Positions 25,479 through 32,794 of a DNA stretch of 45,319 nucleotides are shown in pieces. The DNA is from Chloroflexota bacterium. Lineage in GTDB: Bacteria > Chloroflexota > Anaerolineae > Anaerolineales > Villigracilaceae. The translations under genes were made by a program, and so were the position numbers. The notes under the pieces are model-generated. The model was not told the DNA's origin. It ran no database searches and saw nothing but the letters and a program-made list of their open reading frames with translations. Within the stretch, counting starts at the first letter, position 1. The number at the start of each line of letters is the position of its first letter. The stretch is taken from NCBI GenBank assembly GCA_019873735.1, contig JAIOAQ010000027.1, positions 1-45,319 of the forward strand, given 5' to 3'.

Positions 25479-27029
25479 ATGGAAGAAGATCCGAGAATTC
25501 TAGAACTACGAGCCATGCGTGCCAAGGCCCTTCAGGCCGGCGGACAAGAACGCATTGACCGTCAGCACGCCAAAGGCAAATACACAGCCCGCGAACGCGT
25601 TCAAATGCTCCTGGACCCTGGGACGTTCAACGAACTGGAACCTTACATTACCCACCAGGGAGATGAGATGAATCTGGCGGCAGAACGCTACCTGGGCGAT
25701 GGCGTCATCACCGGCTACGGTCAGATTGACGGCCGCACCGTCTACGTCTATGCCCAGGATTTCACCATCTACGGCGGCGCGCTGGGTGAAATGCACGCCC
25801 AAAAGATCTGCCGGGTGATGGACCTGGCCGTCCGCAACGGCGTGCCACTGATCGGTCTGATTGACTCTGGCGGCGCCCGCATCCAGGAAGGAGTCCATTC
25901 CCTGGGCGGCTACGCGGAGATCTTCCGCCGCAATGCCCAGTATTCCGGCGTCATCCCGCAAATCAGCGTCATGCTTGGCCCCTGCGCCGGCGGAGCGGCC
26001 TACTCCCCCGCCCTGACGGATGTCATCATTATGGTCAGGAAGCAGTCCTTTATGTTCCTGACCGGTCCAGACGTCATCAAAGCCGTCACCGGAGAGGTGA
26101 TCGACTCGGAAGGCCTGGGCGGCGCGGATATTCACATGTCTGTCAGCGGCACGGCGCATCTGGCAGTGGATAACGAGAACGAGGCCCTGGCAATGTGCCG
26201 AAAGGTCCTCTCCTTCATGCCGTCAAACAATGTAGAGAATCCGCCCTTCCTGGCCACGAATGACGATCCCCTGCGCATGGACGAGAATCTCAACCATGTT
26301 ATTCCGCTTGACCCCAAGGAACCGTACAACATGTTGGACGTTATCCGCCCTATTGTTGACCACCGTTCCTTTCTGGAGTTGCAACGCGATTGGGCCCGCA
26401 ATGCCATCGTCGGCTTCGCCCGCATTGGCGGGCACAGTGTGGGGATTGTCGCCCAGCAACCAATGGTCATGGCTGGGGTCATTGATATTGACGCTTCTGA
26501 CAAAATCACCCGATTCGTGCGCATGTGTGATTGCTTCAACATCCCCCTGGTGACATTTGTAGATTCGCCCGGCTTCCTGCCCGGCGTCTCCCAGGAACAC
26601 GGAGGCATCATCCGCCACGGCGCCAAAATCCTCTATGCTTACTCGGAAGCCACCGTACCCAAAATCAGCGTGATCACCCGCAAGGCCTATGGCGGTGCGT
26701 ACGTCGTCATGTCCAGCAAATACCTGGGCACCGATATCAATCTTGCCTGGCCAAGTGCAGAAATTGCCGTTTTAGGCGCCGAAGGGGCGGTCAACATCCT
26801 CTTCAAAAAGCAGATTGAATCTGCTCCTGATCCGGCCGCAGAACACAAACGCCTTGCGGCCGAATACCGCGAAAAATTCAACAACCCCTATTATGCCGCC
26901 AGCGCCGGCTACATTGACGACATTATTGAACCGCGCGAGACGCGTGCCAAAATCGTTGCCGCTTTGGGCGCCCTGCGCGACAAATATGCGCCTGCTCCGC
27001 CGCGTAAACATGGCAATATCCCGGTGTAG
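25479..27029 (+). CDS. mmdA: Decarboxylase alpha subunit (carboxyltransferase), methylmalonyl-CoA decarboxylase type
   Basis: Moves the carboxyl group from a CoA ester, probably methylmalonyl-CoA, to biotin on the gamma subunit. The 516-residue protein has both carboxyltransferase halves: GLIDSGGARIQEGVHSLGGYAEIF, MLGPCAGGAAYSPALTDVIIMV, then VTFVDSPGFLPGVSQEHGGIIRHGAKILYAYSEATVPKISVITRKAYGGAYVVMSS. Length matches MmdA/PccB (about 510) better than the longer glutaconyl-CoA decarboxylase alpha. Start at 25479 (MEEDPRILELRAMR) has AAGGA upstream; a TTG at 25458 is rejected. The downstream sodium-pump subunits favour decarboxylase over propionyl-CoA carboxylase. Confidence 0.9.
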   Translation: MEEDPRILELRAMRAKALQAGGQERIDRQHAKGKYTARERVQMLLDPGTFNELEPYITHQGDEMNLAAERYLGDGVITGYGQIDGRTVYVYAQDFTIYGGALGEMHAQKICRVMDLAVRNGVPLIGLIDSGGARIQEGVHSLGGYAEIFRRNAQYSGVIPQISVMLGPCAGGAAYSPALTDVIIMVRKQSFMFLTGPDVIKAVTGEVIDSEGLGGADIHMSVSGTAHLAVDNENEALAMCRKVLSFMPSNNVENPPFLATNDDPLRMDENLNHVIPLDPKEPYNMLDVIRPIVDHRSFLELQRDWARNAIVGFARIGGHSVGIVAQQPMVMAGVIDIDASDKITRFVRMCDCFNIPLVTFVDSPGFLPGVSQEHGGIIRHGAKILYAYSEATVPKISVITRKAYGGAYVVMSSKYLGTDINLAWPSAEIAVLGAEGAVNILFKKQIESAPDPAAEHKRLAAEYREKFNNPYYAASAGYIDDIIEPRETRAKIVAALGALRDKYAPAPPRKHGNIPV

Positions 27030-27032
27030 CCT

Positions 27033-27365
27033 ATGATATCGAACCTGATTCAATCTCTGTGGATTACCCTGCTCGGCATGGGGCTGGTTTTCATTGCCAT
27101 CATCCTGCTTTGGTGGCTGATGGCTTTTATGACGGCCGTTCACCTGGAACGCAAAACACCCTCCAAAGAACAGACGGAAGATATTGAAGAAATTGAGAAG
27201 AAACGTAAGGCCGCCGGGATTGCTGTGTCGGTAGCGCTTGCCCTGGCCCACCAGGCCGAAGCGCATATCAGCATCTTTCCTCTGCCGCCCACGGCCGTTG
27301 TCAGCGCCTGGCAGTTAAGCCGGCGGACAGACAACTTGAACAAACAAGGGATTGTACGACGATGA
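27033..27365 (+). CDS. Decarboxylase delta subunit (OadG-like membrane anchor)
   Basis: A 110-residue protein with one N-terminal membrane helix (about residues 7-33, SLWITLLGMGLVFIAIILLWWLM) and a charged, helical cytoplasmic tail containing EDIEEIEKKRKAAGIAVSVALALAHQ. This is the OadG/MmdD pattern: a small anchor that holds the carboxyltransferase and the beta subunit together. Its ATG is 3 nt after the alpha-subunit stop and its stop overlaps the biotin-carrier ATG. Recognition rests on topology and position, since sequence conservation in this family is low. Confidence 0.82.
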   Translation: MISNLIQSLWITLLGMGLVFIAIILLWWLMAFMTAVHLERKTPSKEQTEDIEEIEKKRKAAGIAVSVALALAHQAEAHISIFPLPPTAVVSAWQLSRRTDNLNKQGIVRR

Positions 27366-27781
27366 AAATCAAAGTCAAAGTTGACGACTCTGTCTATCAG
27401 GTTGAGATCGAAAACCTGAATGCGCGTCCAATCATTGCCCGTATCGGCGATGAGACCTTTGAAATCTGGCCCGAAATGGAAGCAGGGCCGGCTCTTGCCA
27501 AGACGGCGTTGGTTGAGGCCTCCCCCAAACCGGCCACCGGCCTCCCGGCGGACCAACCCACAAGCGCAAGCAGTGTAGCGGCACCCCTGCCCGGGACGGT
27601 AACCGAGATTATGGTCAGTGCCGGTTCTCAGGTTCAGGCAGGTAACCCGCTCCTGGTGATTGAGGCGATGAAGATGAAAAACACCATCCGCGCCGCCCGC
27701 GCCGGTACTGTTAAAGAGATTCATGTCGTCGTTGGACAGTCGGTCCAGCATAAGCAGTTGCTCCTGGAGTTTGAGACATGA
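27362..27781 (+). CDS. Biotin carrier (gamma) subunit of the decarboxylase
   Basis: Carries carboxy-biotin between the alpha and beta subunits. The 139-residue protein has an N-terminal beta region (MKIKVKVDDSVYQVEIENL), an Ala/Pro/Thr-rich linker near residues 50-75, and a C-terminal biotinyl domain: APLPGTVTEIMVSAGSQVQAGNPLLVIEAMKMKNTI. The biotinylated lysine is the K within EAMKM. The domain ends with GTVKEIHVVVGQSVQHKQLLLEFE. The start overlaps the delta stop (ATGA) and the stop overlaps the beta start (ATGA). Both overlaps indicate coupled translation. Confidence 0.92.
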   Translation: MKIKVKVDDSVYQVEIENLNARPIIARIGDETFEIWPEMEAGPALAKTALVEASPKPATGLPADQPTSASSVAAPLPGTVTEIMVSAGSQVQAGNPLLVIEAMKMKNTIRAARAGTVKEIHVVVGQSVQHKQLLLEFET

Positions 27782-28923
27782 ATCTGGTCAAGTTGCTGCT
27801 TAGCGTCTTCGGCGGGCTGGAGTTTACCTGGGCCAACCTGGTGATGCTGGGAATAGGCGGGGTTCTGATTTACCTGGCCGTGGCAAAGGAATACGAGCCG
27901 GTCTTGCTTTTGCCCATTGGCTTTGGCTGTGTGCTGGCAAACCTGGGAATGTCAGTCTATAACGAGGAAAGTTTTCTCAAGGTTATCTACGATGCCGGTA
28001 TCAAGACGGAACTTTTCCCGCTGCTGATTTTCATCGGCGTAGGCGCAATGATTGACTTCCGTCCTCTGCTGGCGCAACCCAAAATGGTATTGCTGGGAGC
28101 AGCCGGGCAGTTTGGCATTTTTGGCACGCTTATCCTGGCAACCTTATTGGGTTTTCCGCTTAATGAAGCGGCCTCCATTGGCGTCATTGGCGCCATTGAT
28201 GGGCCAACTGCTATCTTTGTGACCTCAAAACTGGCGCCCGAACTGCTTGGCCCCATTGCTGTAGCGGCTTATTCTTATATGAGTCTCATCCCTATCATCC
28301 AGCCGCCGGTGATGCGCCTGCTGACCACCCGCAAAGAACGTTTGGTGCGCATGGAATATGCGCCGCGGCCGGTCTCAAACCTGGTGGTGATTGCCTTTCC
28401 TCTGGTGGTAACAATCGCGGTCAGTTTGGTTGCGCCCAGTGCAGCCCCCTTGATTGCGGCGCTGATGTTGGGCAATCTGCTCAAAGAATCGGGCGTAGTT
28501 GAGCGGCTGAACAAGGCTGCTCAAAACGAAATCATCAACATTGCCACGCTGTTTCTGGGGCTGGCCATTGGGGCAACAATGACTGCCGACAAATTCCTTT
28601 ACAGCCCGATCAGTGGTTTTCAGTGGAAGACGTTGATGATTCTGGGGCTTGGCCTGCTGGCGTTTGTGGTAGATACGGTGGCCGGCTTACTTTTCGGCAA
28701 GTTAATGATGGTCATTTCGGGTGGCAAGATCAATCCCCTGATCGGCGCGTGCGGCATCAGCGCCTTCCCTATGGCCGGACGGCTCTCGGCCAAAATGGCT
28801 CAGGAAGAAGACTTTGACAACTTTATCCTGATGCACGCCATGGGCTCCAACACAGCCGGTCAACTGGGTTCGGTGATTGCCGGCGGGGTGTTACTGGCGC
28901 TGGTAACTCAGATGATGGCGTAA
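27778..28923 (+). CDS. mmdB: Sodium-pumping decarboxylase beta subunit
   Basis: Integral membrane subunit that decarboxylates carboxy-biotin and exports sodium ions, conserving energy. The 381-residue protein has about ten hydrophobic segments and the family signatures GAIDGPTAIFVTSKLAPELLGPIAVAAYSYMSLIPIIQPP (the D of DGPTAI corresponds to the essential Asp of OadB) and MGSNTAGQLGSVIAGG (conserved N, G and S). FPLLIFIGVGAMIDFRPLLAQPK is also typical. Length agrees with MmdB/GcdB rather than the somewhat longer OadB of enterobacteria. It is the last gene of the operon and is followed by two hairpins. Confidence 0.95.
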   Translation: MNLVKLLLSVFGGLEFTWANLVMLGIGGVLIYLAVAKEYEPVLLLPIGFGCVLANLGMSVYNEESFLKVIYDAGIKTELFPLLIFIGVGAMIDFRPLLAQPKMVLLGAAGQFGIFGTLILATLLGFPLNEAASIGVIGAIDGPTAIFVTSKLAPELLGPIAVAAYSYMSLIPIIQPPVMRLLTTRKERLVRMEYAPRPVSNLVVIAFPLVVTIAVSLVAPSAAPLIAALMLGNLLKESGVVERLNKAAQNEIINIATLFLGLAIGATMTADKFLYSPISGFQWKTLMILGLGLLAFVVDTVAGLLFGKLMMVISGGKINPLIGACGISAFPMAGRLSAKMAQEEDFDNFILMHAMGSNTAGQLGSVIAGGVLLALVTQMMA

Positions 28924-28930
28924 CCCGTCT

Positions 28931-28954
28931 CCTGCGAGCCGCAGGGTCTTTTTT
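28931..28954 (+). terminator. Intrinsic terminator of the decarboxylase operon
   Basis: CCTGCG, loop AGC and CGCAGG form a 6-bp GC-rich stem followed by GTC and six T residues, 8 nt after the beta-subunit stop. Confidence 0.82.
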
Positions 28955-28974
28955 ACCGACTTGTGGCGCAATAC

Positions 28975-29008
28975 AGGACAGGCGTATTGGCAAAACGCCT
29001 GTCCTTTG
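28975..29008. terminator. Second hairpin between convergent operons
   Basis: AGGACAGGCGT and ACGCCTGTCCT form a perfect 11-bp stem with a 9-nt loop. It lies 5 nt beyond the rhomboid stop codon on the minus strand and downstream of the decarboxylase terminator on the plus strand. T runs are short on both sides, so it is a likely but imperfect shared terminator. Confidence 0.65.
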
Positions 29009-29010
29009 CT

Positions 29011-29796
29011 TTAAAGGATACCCATCCCCAAAAAGGCAAGTGTGCCAAAGACCAGCAAGACGGCCGCAGCACCCGTCACCACATGTTGGCCCTGGTGTTG
29101 GTCCACGACCTGCAAGGTTGGATACAATCCTTCCAGGACCCAGCGCGGCCCGGCCAGCCAGGCAAAGATCGCGCCCCCAAACAGCCCGCCCAGGTGCCCC
29201 CACAAATCAATGCCCGGACTCAGGCTGATCACCAAATTGATCACCAAAACGCTGGCAAGGCGGCCCAGCGCGTTGGTGGCATTCGGCAGCAAGGCGCGGT
29301 TTTGGTAGAGGAAAATACCCTGAGCGGCAATCAAGCCGAAGATCGAAGTAGATGCTCCCACCGAGACATTGCCGCTAAGCAAAAATGAAAGCACGTTCCC
29401 AGAAAAACCGGCCAACAGGTAGAGCAACAGAAAGCGCTTGTATCCCATCACGCTTTCCACGTCGCTGCCCAGGATAAACAGGGCATACATGTTCGAAGCG
29501 ATATGCATAATCGAGCCATGCACCAGAATCGGCGTGATCAACCGCCAGATCTGACCGGCACGGATGTAGTCATTGATTTTAGCAAACAGCACAAGCGGCA
29601 AATCGAACTCCAGCAGAGGCTGGCTGGCAAGTTGCAGCAAATATACGAGGATAGTAATCCCCGCCAAAAGGTACGTCAGCCTGGGACGCACGGTTGGGGC
29701 CGGCACGCTCACCACATGTGTTTCTGGCGGAAGGGTAGAACTGGGGACGTTTGATTGATCCATGAGGTATATTCCAAATCGTGAGGAAAGATTCAC
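29011..29796 (-). CDS. Rhomboid-family intramembrane serine protease
   Basis: A 261-residue protein with about six to seven membrane helices. It has the conserved WRLITPILVHGSIMHIASNMYALFILG segment, the catalytic serine in GxSx form as VGASTSIFGLI, and the catalytic histidine in DLWGHLGGLFGGAIFAW. It should cleave membrane proteins within the lipid bilayer; the targets are unknown. The GTG at 29796 overlaps the gmk stop (GTGA), giving translational coupling. An ATG at 29763 (MDQSNV) is an equally possible start without that overlap. Both lie before the first membrane helix. Confidence 0.9.
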   Translation of the reverse strand: MNLSSRFGIYLMDQSNVPSSTLPPETHVVSVPAPTVRPRLTYLLAGITILVYLLQLASQPLLEFDLPLVLFAKINDYIRAGQIWRLITPILVHGSIMHIASNMYALFILGSDVESVMGYKRFLLLYLLAGFSGNVLSFLLSGNVSVGASTSIFGLIAAQGIFLYQNRALLPNATNALGRLASVLVINLVISLSPGIDLWGHLGGLFGGAIFAWLAGPRWVLEGLYPTLQVVDQHQGQHVVTGAAAVLLVFGTLAFLGMGIL

Positions 29797-30413
29797 AAAT
29801 GAACCTGACGCGGATGCACCCGATGATGTTCCGCCTCGATAATTGAAATGACCGTTTGTACCGCCTGCTCAAGGCAGCCATCTTCGTTGACAACCACATA
29901 ATCGAATTCGTCCACCCGTTTGAGTTCCTGACGGGCAGTGGCAATCCGCAAACTCAGATCTTCAACCGATTCCGTCTGGCGTGTCTTCAGCCTGCGGACG
30001 AGTTCCTCTTCGCTGGCGGTAGTAATGAAAATCAACACCGCTTCGGGCGCCAATTTACGAACCGTGGCCGCACCCTGTACATCCAGGCGCATGATCACGT
30101 CTTTACCAGAAGCCAGGGCCTCGCGCACCTGTTGCTTGGGAATGCCCTTGTAATCATTGTAGACAATGGCATATTCAATCAACTCATCCTGTGCAATCAT
30201 GCGTGCAAATTCTTCCTTAGAAAGGAAGAAATAGTCCACGCCATGAACTTCATGTTCCCTCCGAGGGCGGGTAGTGGCCGTAACGACGAAATGAATGTCA
30301 AGTCCGCTCTGCTTCAGGCCCTGCAAAATGCTGTCCTTCCCCGCCCCTGAAGGTCCTGAAATGACAATCAACAAAGGCTGAGGGTGGTAAACATTGAAGT
30401 CTATATGGCTCAT
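29793..30413 (-). CDS. gmk: Guanylate kinase
   Basis: Phosphorylates GMP and dGMP with ATP in purine nucleotide metabolism. The 206-residue protein has the P-loop ISGPSGAGKDS, the GMP-binding TATTRPRREHEVHGVDYFF, EYAIVYNDYKGIP, MRLDVQGAATVRKL and IFITTASEEELVRRLKTRQTES. All are guanylate kinase hallmarks and the length is typical. It is the first gene of a two-gene minus-strand operon with the rhomboid protease. The only upstream signal is a TAAAAT hexamer 6 nt before the ATG. Confidence 0.96.
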   Translation of the reverse strand: MSHIDFNVYHPQPLLIVISGPSGAGKDSILQGLKQSGLDIHFVVTATTRPRREHEVHGVDYFFLSKEEFARMIAQDELIEYAIVYNDYKGIPKQQVREALASGKDVIMRLDVQGAATVRKLAPEAVLIFITTASEEELVRRLKTRQTESVEDLSLRIATARQELKRVDEFDYVVVNEDGCLEQAVQTVISIIEAEHHRVHPRQVHL

Positions 30414-30419
30414 GCGGTT

Positions 30420-30425
30420 ATTTTA
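30420..30425 (-). promoter_or_regulatory. -10 hexamer 6 nt before the gmk start codon
   Basis: GGTAAAAT on the minus strand ends 6 nt before the gmk ATG, with no Shine-Dalgarno sequence between. This is the same arrangement as before the MFS gene and fits a leaderless mRNA. No -35 is evident. Confidence 0.42.
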
Positions 30426-30548
30426 CCTGATAGGCAGGCAAACGGCAGAACGAGAATTTTGCGATTTCGCCTGACAACTTCAGACCAAAAGCGACAAAAA
30501 AACCTTTCAGGGCATGCCCAACTCAATTCAAAAAAGCCAACGCGCCCC

Positions 30549-30576
30549 TTGACAGCCCGGCCATATCCCGTATAAT
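30549..30576 (+). promoter_or_regulatory. Promoter of the T-box/trpB2 transcript
   Basis: TTGACA (30549-30554), a 16-bp spacer and TATAAT (30571-30576) are both perfect consensus hexamers. Transcription should begin near 30583, just before the T-box stem I. Confidence 0.9.
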
Positions 30577-30582
30577 CCAGCC

Positions 30583-30941
30583 AATATTTCTGAAAGACGT
30601 TGAAGAGGACGAGTAAGCCTCATACGACGGCACAGAGAGCAGGCGGCAAGTGGTGAAAGTCCTGCCCGCACGATGAAGCCGAATGGACCTCGGAGTTGCA
30701 GGATGAACGTCAGACAGGCCGGCGCCCGGCCTCGCGGTCTGACAAGTAGTCTGAGCCGGCAACCGCAGCCGTTATCCCGCGGAGTCACTAGGAGACCATC
30801 AGCCAGGCTGAGGGTTGACTGCTGACTAAACGAGTGAGGCTGGCTTCCCGTTGCATCACAACGGGATTTTTCGTTAAGCAGCCTAATTCGGGTGGCACCA
30901 CGGACCATGCGTTCGTCCCGTTAGCGGATGAACGCATTTTT
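30583..30941 (+). promoter_or_regulatory. T-box riboswitch with UGG (Trp) specifier
   Basis: A full T-box leader that senses uncharged tRNA-Trp. Stem I is closed by GACGTT (30596-30601) and AACGTC (30706-30711). The 5' side has the GACGAGTA S-turn sequence. The specifier loop on the 3' side reads GAATGGACC with codon UGG at 30684-30686. Stem III is CCCGTTG-CATCA-CAACGGG near 30847-30865. The T-box motif AATTCGGGTGGCACCACG (30885-30902) precedes the terminator. Uncharged tRNA-Trp should stabilise the antiterminator and allow transcription of the trpB2 gene. Confidence 0.93.
30907..30941 (+). terminator. T-box terminator hairpin
   Basis: ATGCGTTCGTCC pairs with GGATGAACGCAT over 12 bp (one G-U pair) with a 7-nt loop, followed by TTTT. 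It lies directly after the T-box motif, where the expression platform is expected. Confidence 0.9.
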
Positions 30942-31145
30942 GTTTCCCTCCTTACCGCCCCTCTTCCGCCGGGGAGAGGGGCCAAGAAAAAACAGCAGGT
31001 GAAAACCCATGCTACTAACCTTTATTGTTTGTAACAGCGTACCGAATTACTTTGCATTCTTCCCACCTTGAAGGGAACCTGCCCTCGCGCGCCCATTCCC
31101 ACTCAAAAAATTTCTAAAATCAGATTATTTATAAGGAGATAGACC
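30942..31145 (+). other. Untranslated region between the T-box terminator and trpB2
   Basis: No gene is seen. CCCCTCTTCC and GGGGAGAGGGG at about 30958-30982 can form another GC-rich hairpin without a T run. The region ends with TAAGGAG, a strong Shine-Dalgarno sequence about 8 nt before the trpB2 ATG. Confidence 0.6.
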
Positions 31146-32522
31146 ATGTCCACACAAACTCGCTTTTTATTGAATGAAACCGACTTGCCGAAATTTTGGT
31201 ACAACGTAATGGCCGACAGCCCCGTGCCGCCTCAACCGGTGCTCCACCCGGTTACCAAAGCGCCGGTCACCCCCGATTTCCTCTCGGTATTGTTCCCCAT
31301 GGAACTTATCTTGCAGGAAATCAGCACCGATCGTTTCATTGAAATCCCTGAGCCGGTACGAGAAATCTACAAACTTTACCGCCCCACTCCCCTGATTCGA
31401 GCGCGTCGCCTGGAACAATTACTGGATACACCCGCGCACATCTATTTCAAAAACGAATCGGTCTCCCCGGTAGGCAGCCATAAACCCAACACCGCGATTG
31501 CGCAAGCCTTTTATAACAAGGCTGCCGGGACAAAAGCCATCACCACCGAAACCGGCGCCGGTCAGTGGGGCACTTCGCTTGCCATGGCCTGTAATTTCTT
31601 CGGTATGGATCTCGAAGTTTACATGGTGAAGATTTCCTATCACCAAAAGCCCTATCGCCGCATTTTCATGGAGACCTACGGCGCTCAGGTCTTTGCCAGT
31701 CCTACCGACCGCACGGAGTATGGCCGTTCCCTGTTAGCCCAAGATCCCAACAACAACGGCTCACTCGGCATTGCCATCTCTGAAGCCGTTGAAGTTGCAG
31801 CCAAATCCGGCGGAACAAAGAAATACAGCCTCGGCTCGGTACTGAATCACGTTCTGTTACACCAGACAGTCATTGGCGAAGAGGCGCTCAAGCAAATGGA
31901 TCTCGCCGGAGAGTATCCAGATGTGGTCATCGGCTGTGTAGGCGGCGGCTCAAACTTCGGCGGAATCGCTTACCCCTTCCTGCGCGAGAATCTCAAAAAT
32001 GGTCAACGCACCCGCTTGCTGGCCGTAGAGCCAACGGCAACCCCGTCGCTGACCAAAGGCGTTTACACATTTGACTACGGCGATACAGCCCAAATGGCCC
32101 CCATCGTCAAAATGTACACGCTAGGGCACACATTCATGCCCGCCGGCATTCACGCAGGCGGTCTGCGTTACCATGGAATGGCACCTTCCCTCTCGGCATT
32201 TTATGATGCCGGCCTGATTGACGCCGTAGCCGTACCCCAAACCGGCACATTTGAAGCCGCGGTCATGTTTGCCCGCACCGAGGGCATTATCCCCGCGCCT
32301 GAATCGGCCCATGCCATCCGCGCCGCCATTGACGAAGCCCTGGACGCCAAAGCCAAAGGCGAAAAACGCGTGATTCTGTTCAACCTCTCCGGACATGGAC
32401 ACTTTGATATGACCGCTTACCAATCCTACCTGAGCGGTGACCTGGTTGACTACGAATATCCGGCCGAAGCAGTGGCAGAAGCCATGAAACACCTGCCCCA
32501 AGTAGAAGCAATAACCACCTGA
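31146..32522 (+). CDS. trpB2: TrpB2-type tryptophan synthase beta-like PLP enzyme
   Basis: PLP-dependent fold type II enzyme expected to join indole and serine (or phosphoserine) into tryptophan. The 458-residue length and N-terminus FLLNETDLPKFWYNVMAD are those of TrpB2 rather than the roughly 400-aa TrpB1. The PLP lysine is K113 in VGSHKPNTA, the phosphate cup is GCVGGGSNFGG, and ETGAGQWGTSLAMAC carries the active-site Glu region. No trpA or other trp gene is adjacent, as is common for TrpB2. The Trp-specific T-box in front supports a role in tryptophan supply, for example indole salvage. Confidence 0.94.
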   Translation: MSTQTRFLLNETDLPKFWYNVMADSPVPPQPVLHPVTKAPVTPDFLSVLFPMELILQEISTDRFIEIPEPVREIYKLYRPTPLIRARRLEQLLDTPAHIYFKNESVSPVGSHKPNTAIAQAFYNKAAGTKAITTETGAGQWGTSLAMACNFFGMDLEVYMVKISYHQKPYRRIFMETYGAQVFASPTDRTEYGRSLLAQDPNNNGSLGIAISEAVEVAAKSGGTKKYSLGSVLNHVLLHQTVIGEEALKQMDLAGEYPDVVIGCVGGGSNFGGIAYPFLRENLKNGQRTRLLAVEPTATPSLTKGVYTFDYGDTAQMAPIVKMYTLGHTFMPAGIHAGGLRYHGMAPSLSAFYDAGLIDAVAVPQTGTFEAAVMFARTEGIIPAPESAHAIRAAIDEALDAKAKGEKRVILFNLSGHGHFDMTAYQSYLSGDLVDYEYPAEAVAEAMKHLPQVEAITT

Positions 32523-32529
32523 AAGCGCA

Positions 32530-32564
32530 CAAGCCCCCGCTCTCGTGAACGGGGGCTTGTTGTC
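32530..32564 (+). terminator. Terminator after trpB2
   Basis: CAAGCCCCCG and CGGGGGCTTG form a perfect 10-bp stem with a 10-nt loop, followed by TTGTCC. The stem is strong and the T run weak. It lies 7 nt after the stop codon. Confidence 0.75.
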
Positions 32565-32598
32565 CAAACATCCATGGAGAGTTGTCATCAACAGTGCA

Positions 32599-32627
32599 TT
32601 GATTTTTTACGCCCTGGGGCATATAAT
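32599..32627 (+). promoter_or_regulatory. Promoter upstream of a candidate small RNA or leader
   Basis: TTGATT (32599-32604), a 17-bp spacer and TATAAT (32622-32627). The predicted start is near 32634. A second promoter-like pair, TTGACA (32669-32674) with GATAAT (32694-32699), lies inside the transcribed part. Confidence 0.75.
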
Positions 32628-32633
32628 GAGGCA

Positions 32634-32750
32634 AGAACAAAACGGATACTTCGTCTCAGGGCCTTAAATTGACAATAAAGGCTTAGCCCGATAGATAATG
32701 ACCCTGACAGACAAAGCGGCGAAACCAACCGTATTGGTTTCGCCGCTTTT
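32634..32750 (+). ncRNA. Candidate small RNA or attenuated leader before the GGDEF gene
   Basis: About 117 nt bounded by a strong promoter and a very strong hairpin. Within it, TCAGGG near 32656 can pair with CCCTGA near 32702. Inside that, GCCTT pairs with AAGGC around an AT-rich loop. No reading frame with a ribosome binding site is seen. It ends 45 nt before the diguanylate cyclase ATG, so it could be an independent small RNA or a riboswitch-like leader with a transcription terminator. It matches no RNA family that I recognise. Confidence 0.45.
32713..32750. terminator. 16-bp hairpin with flanking A and T runs
   Basis: AAAGCGGCGAAACCAA pairs perfectly with TTGGTTTCGCCGCTTT around a 5-nt loop. 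The A and T runs at the base allow intrinsic termination on the plus strand and, more weakly, on the minus strand. Confidence 0.82.
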
Positions 32751-32794
32751 CATCACTGCGCACATATTCAGCAAGCCGAACAGGACAAACGAGA

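Noticed and set aside
25479..27029. Propionyl-CoA or acetyl-CoA carboxylase beta subunit
   Set aside because: The sequence family is the same, but the following membrane anchor, biotin carrier and sodium-pump beta subunit make a decarboxylase much more likely.
30847..30871. Stand-alone terminator CCCGTTG-CAACGGG-ATTTTT
   Set aside because: It lies just before the T-box motif at the place of stem III; the real terminator is at 30907-30941.
32634..32750. c-di-GMP riboswitch before the GGDEF gene
   Set aside because: The conserved GEMM class I and class II core sequences are absent, so only a generic structured leader or small RNA is claimed.
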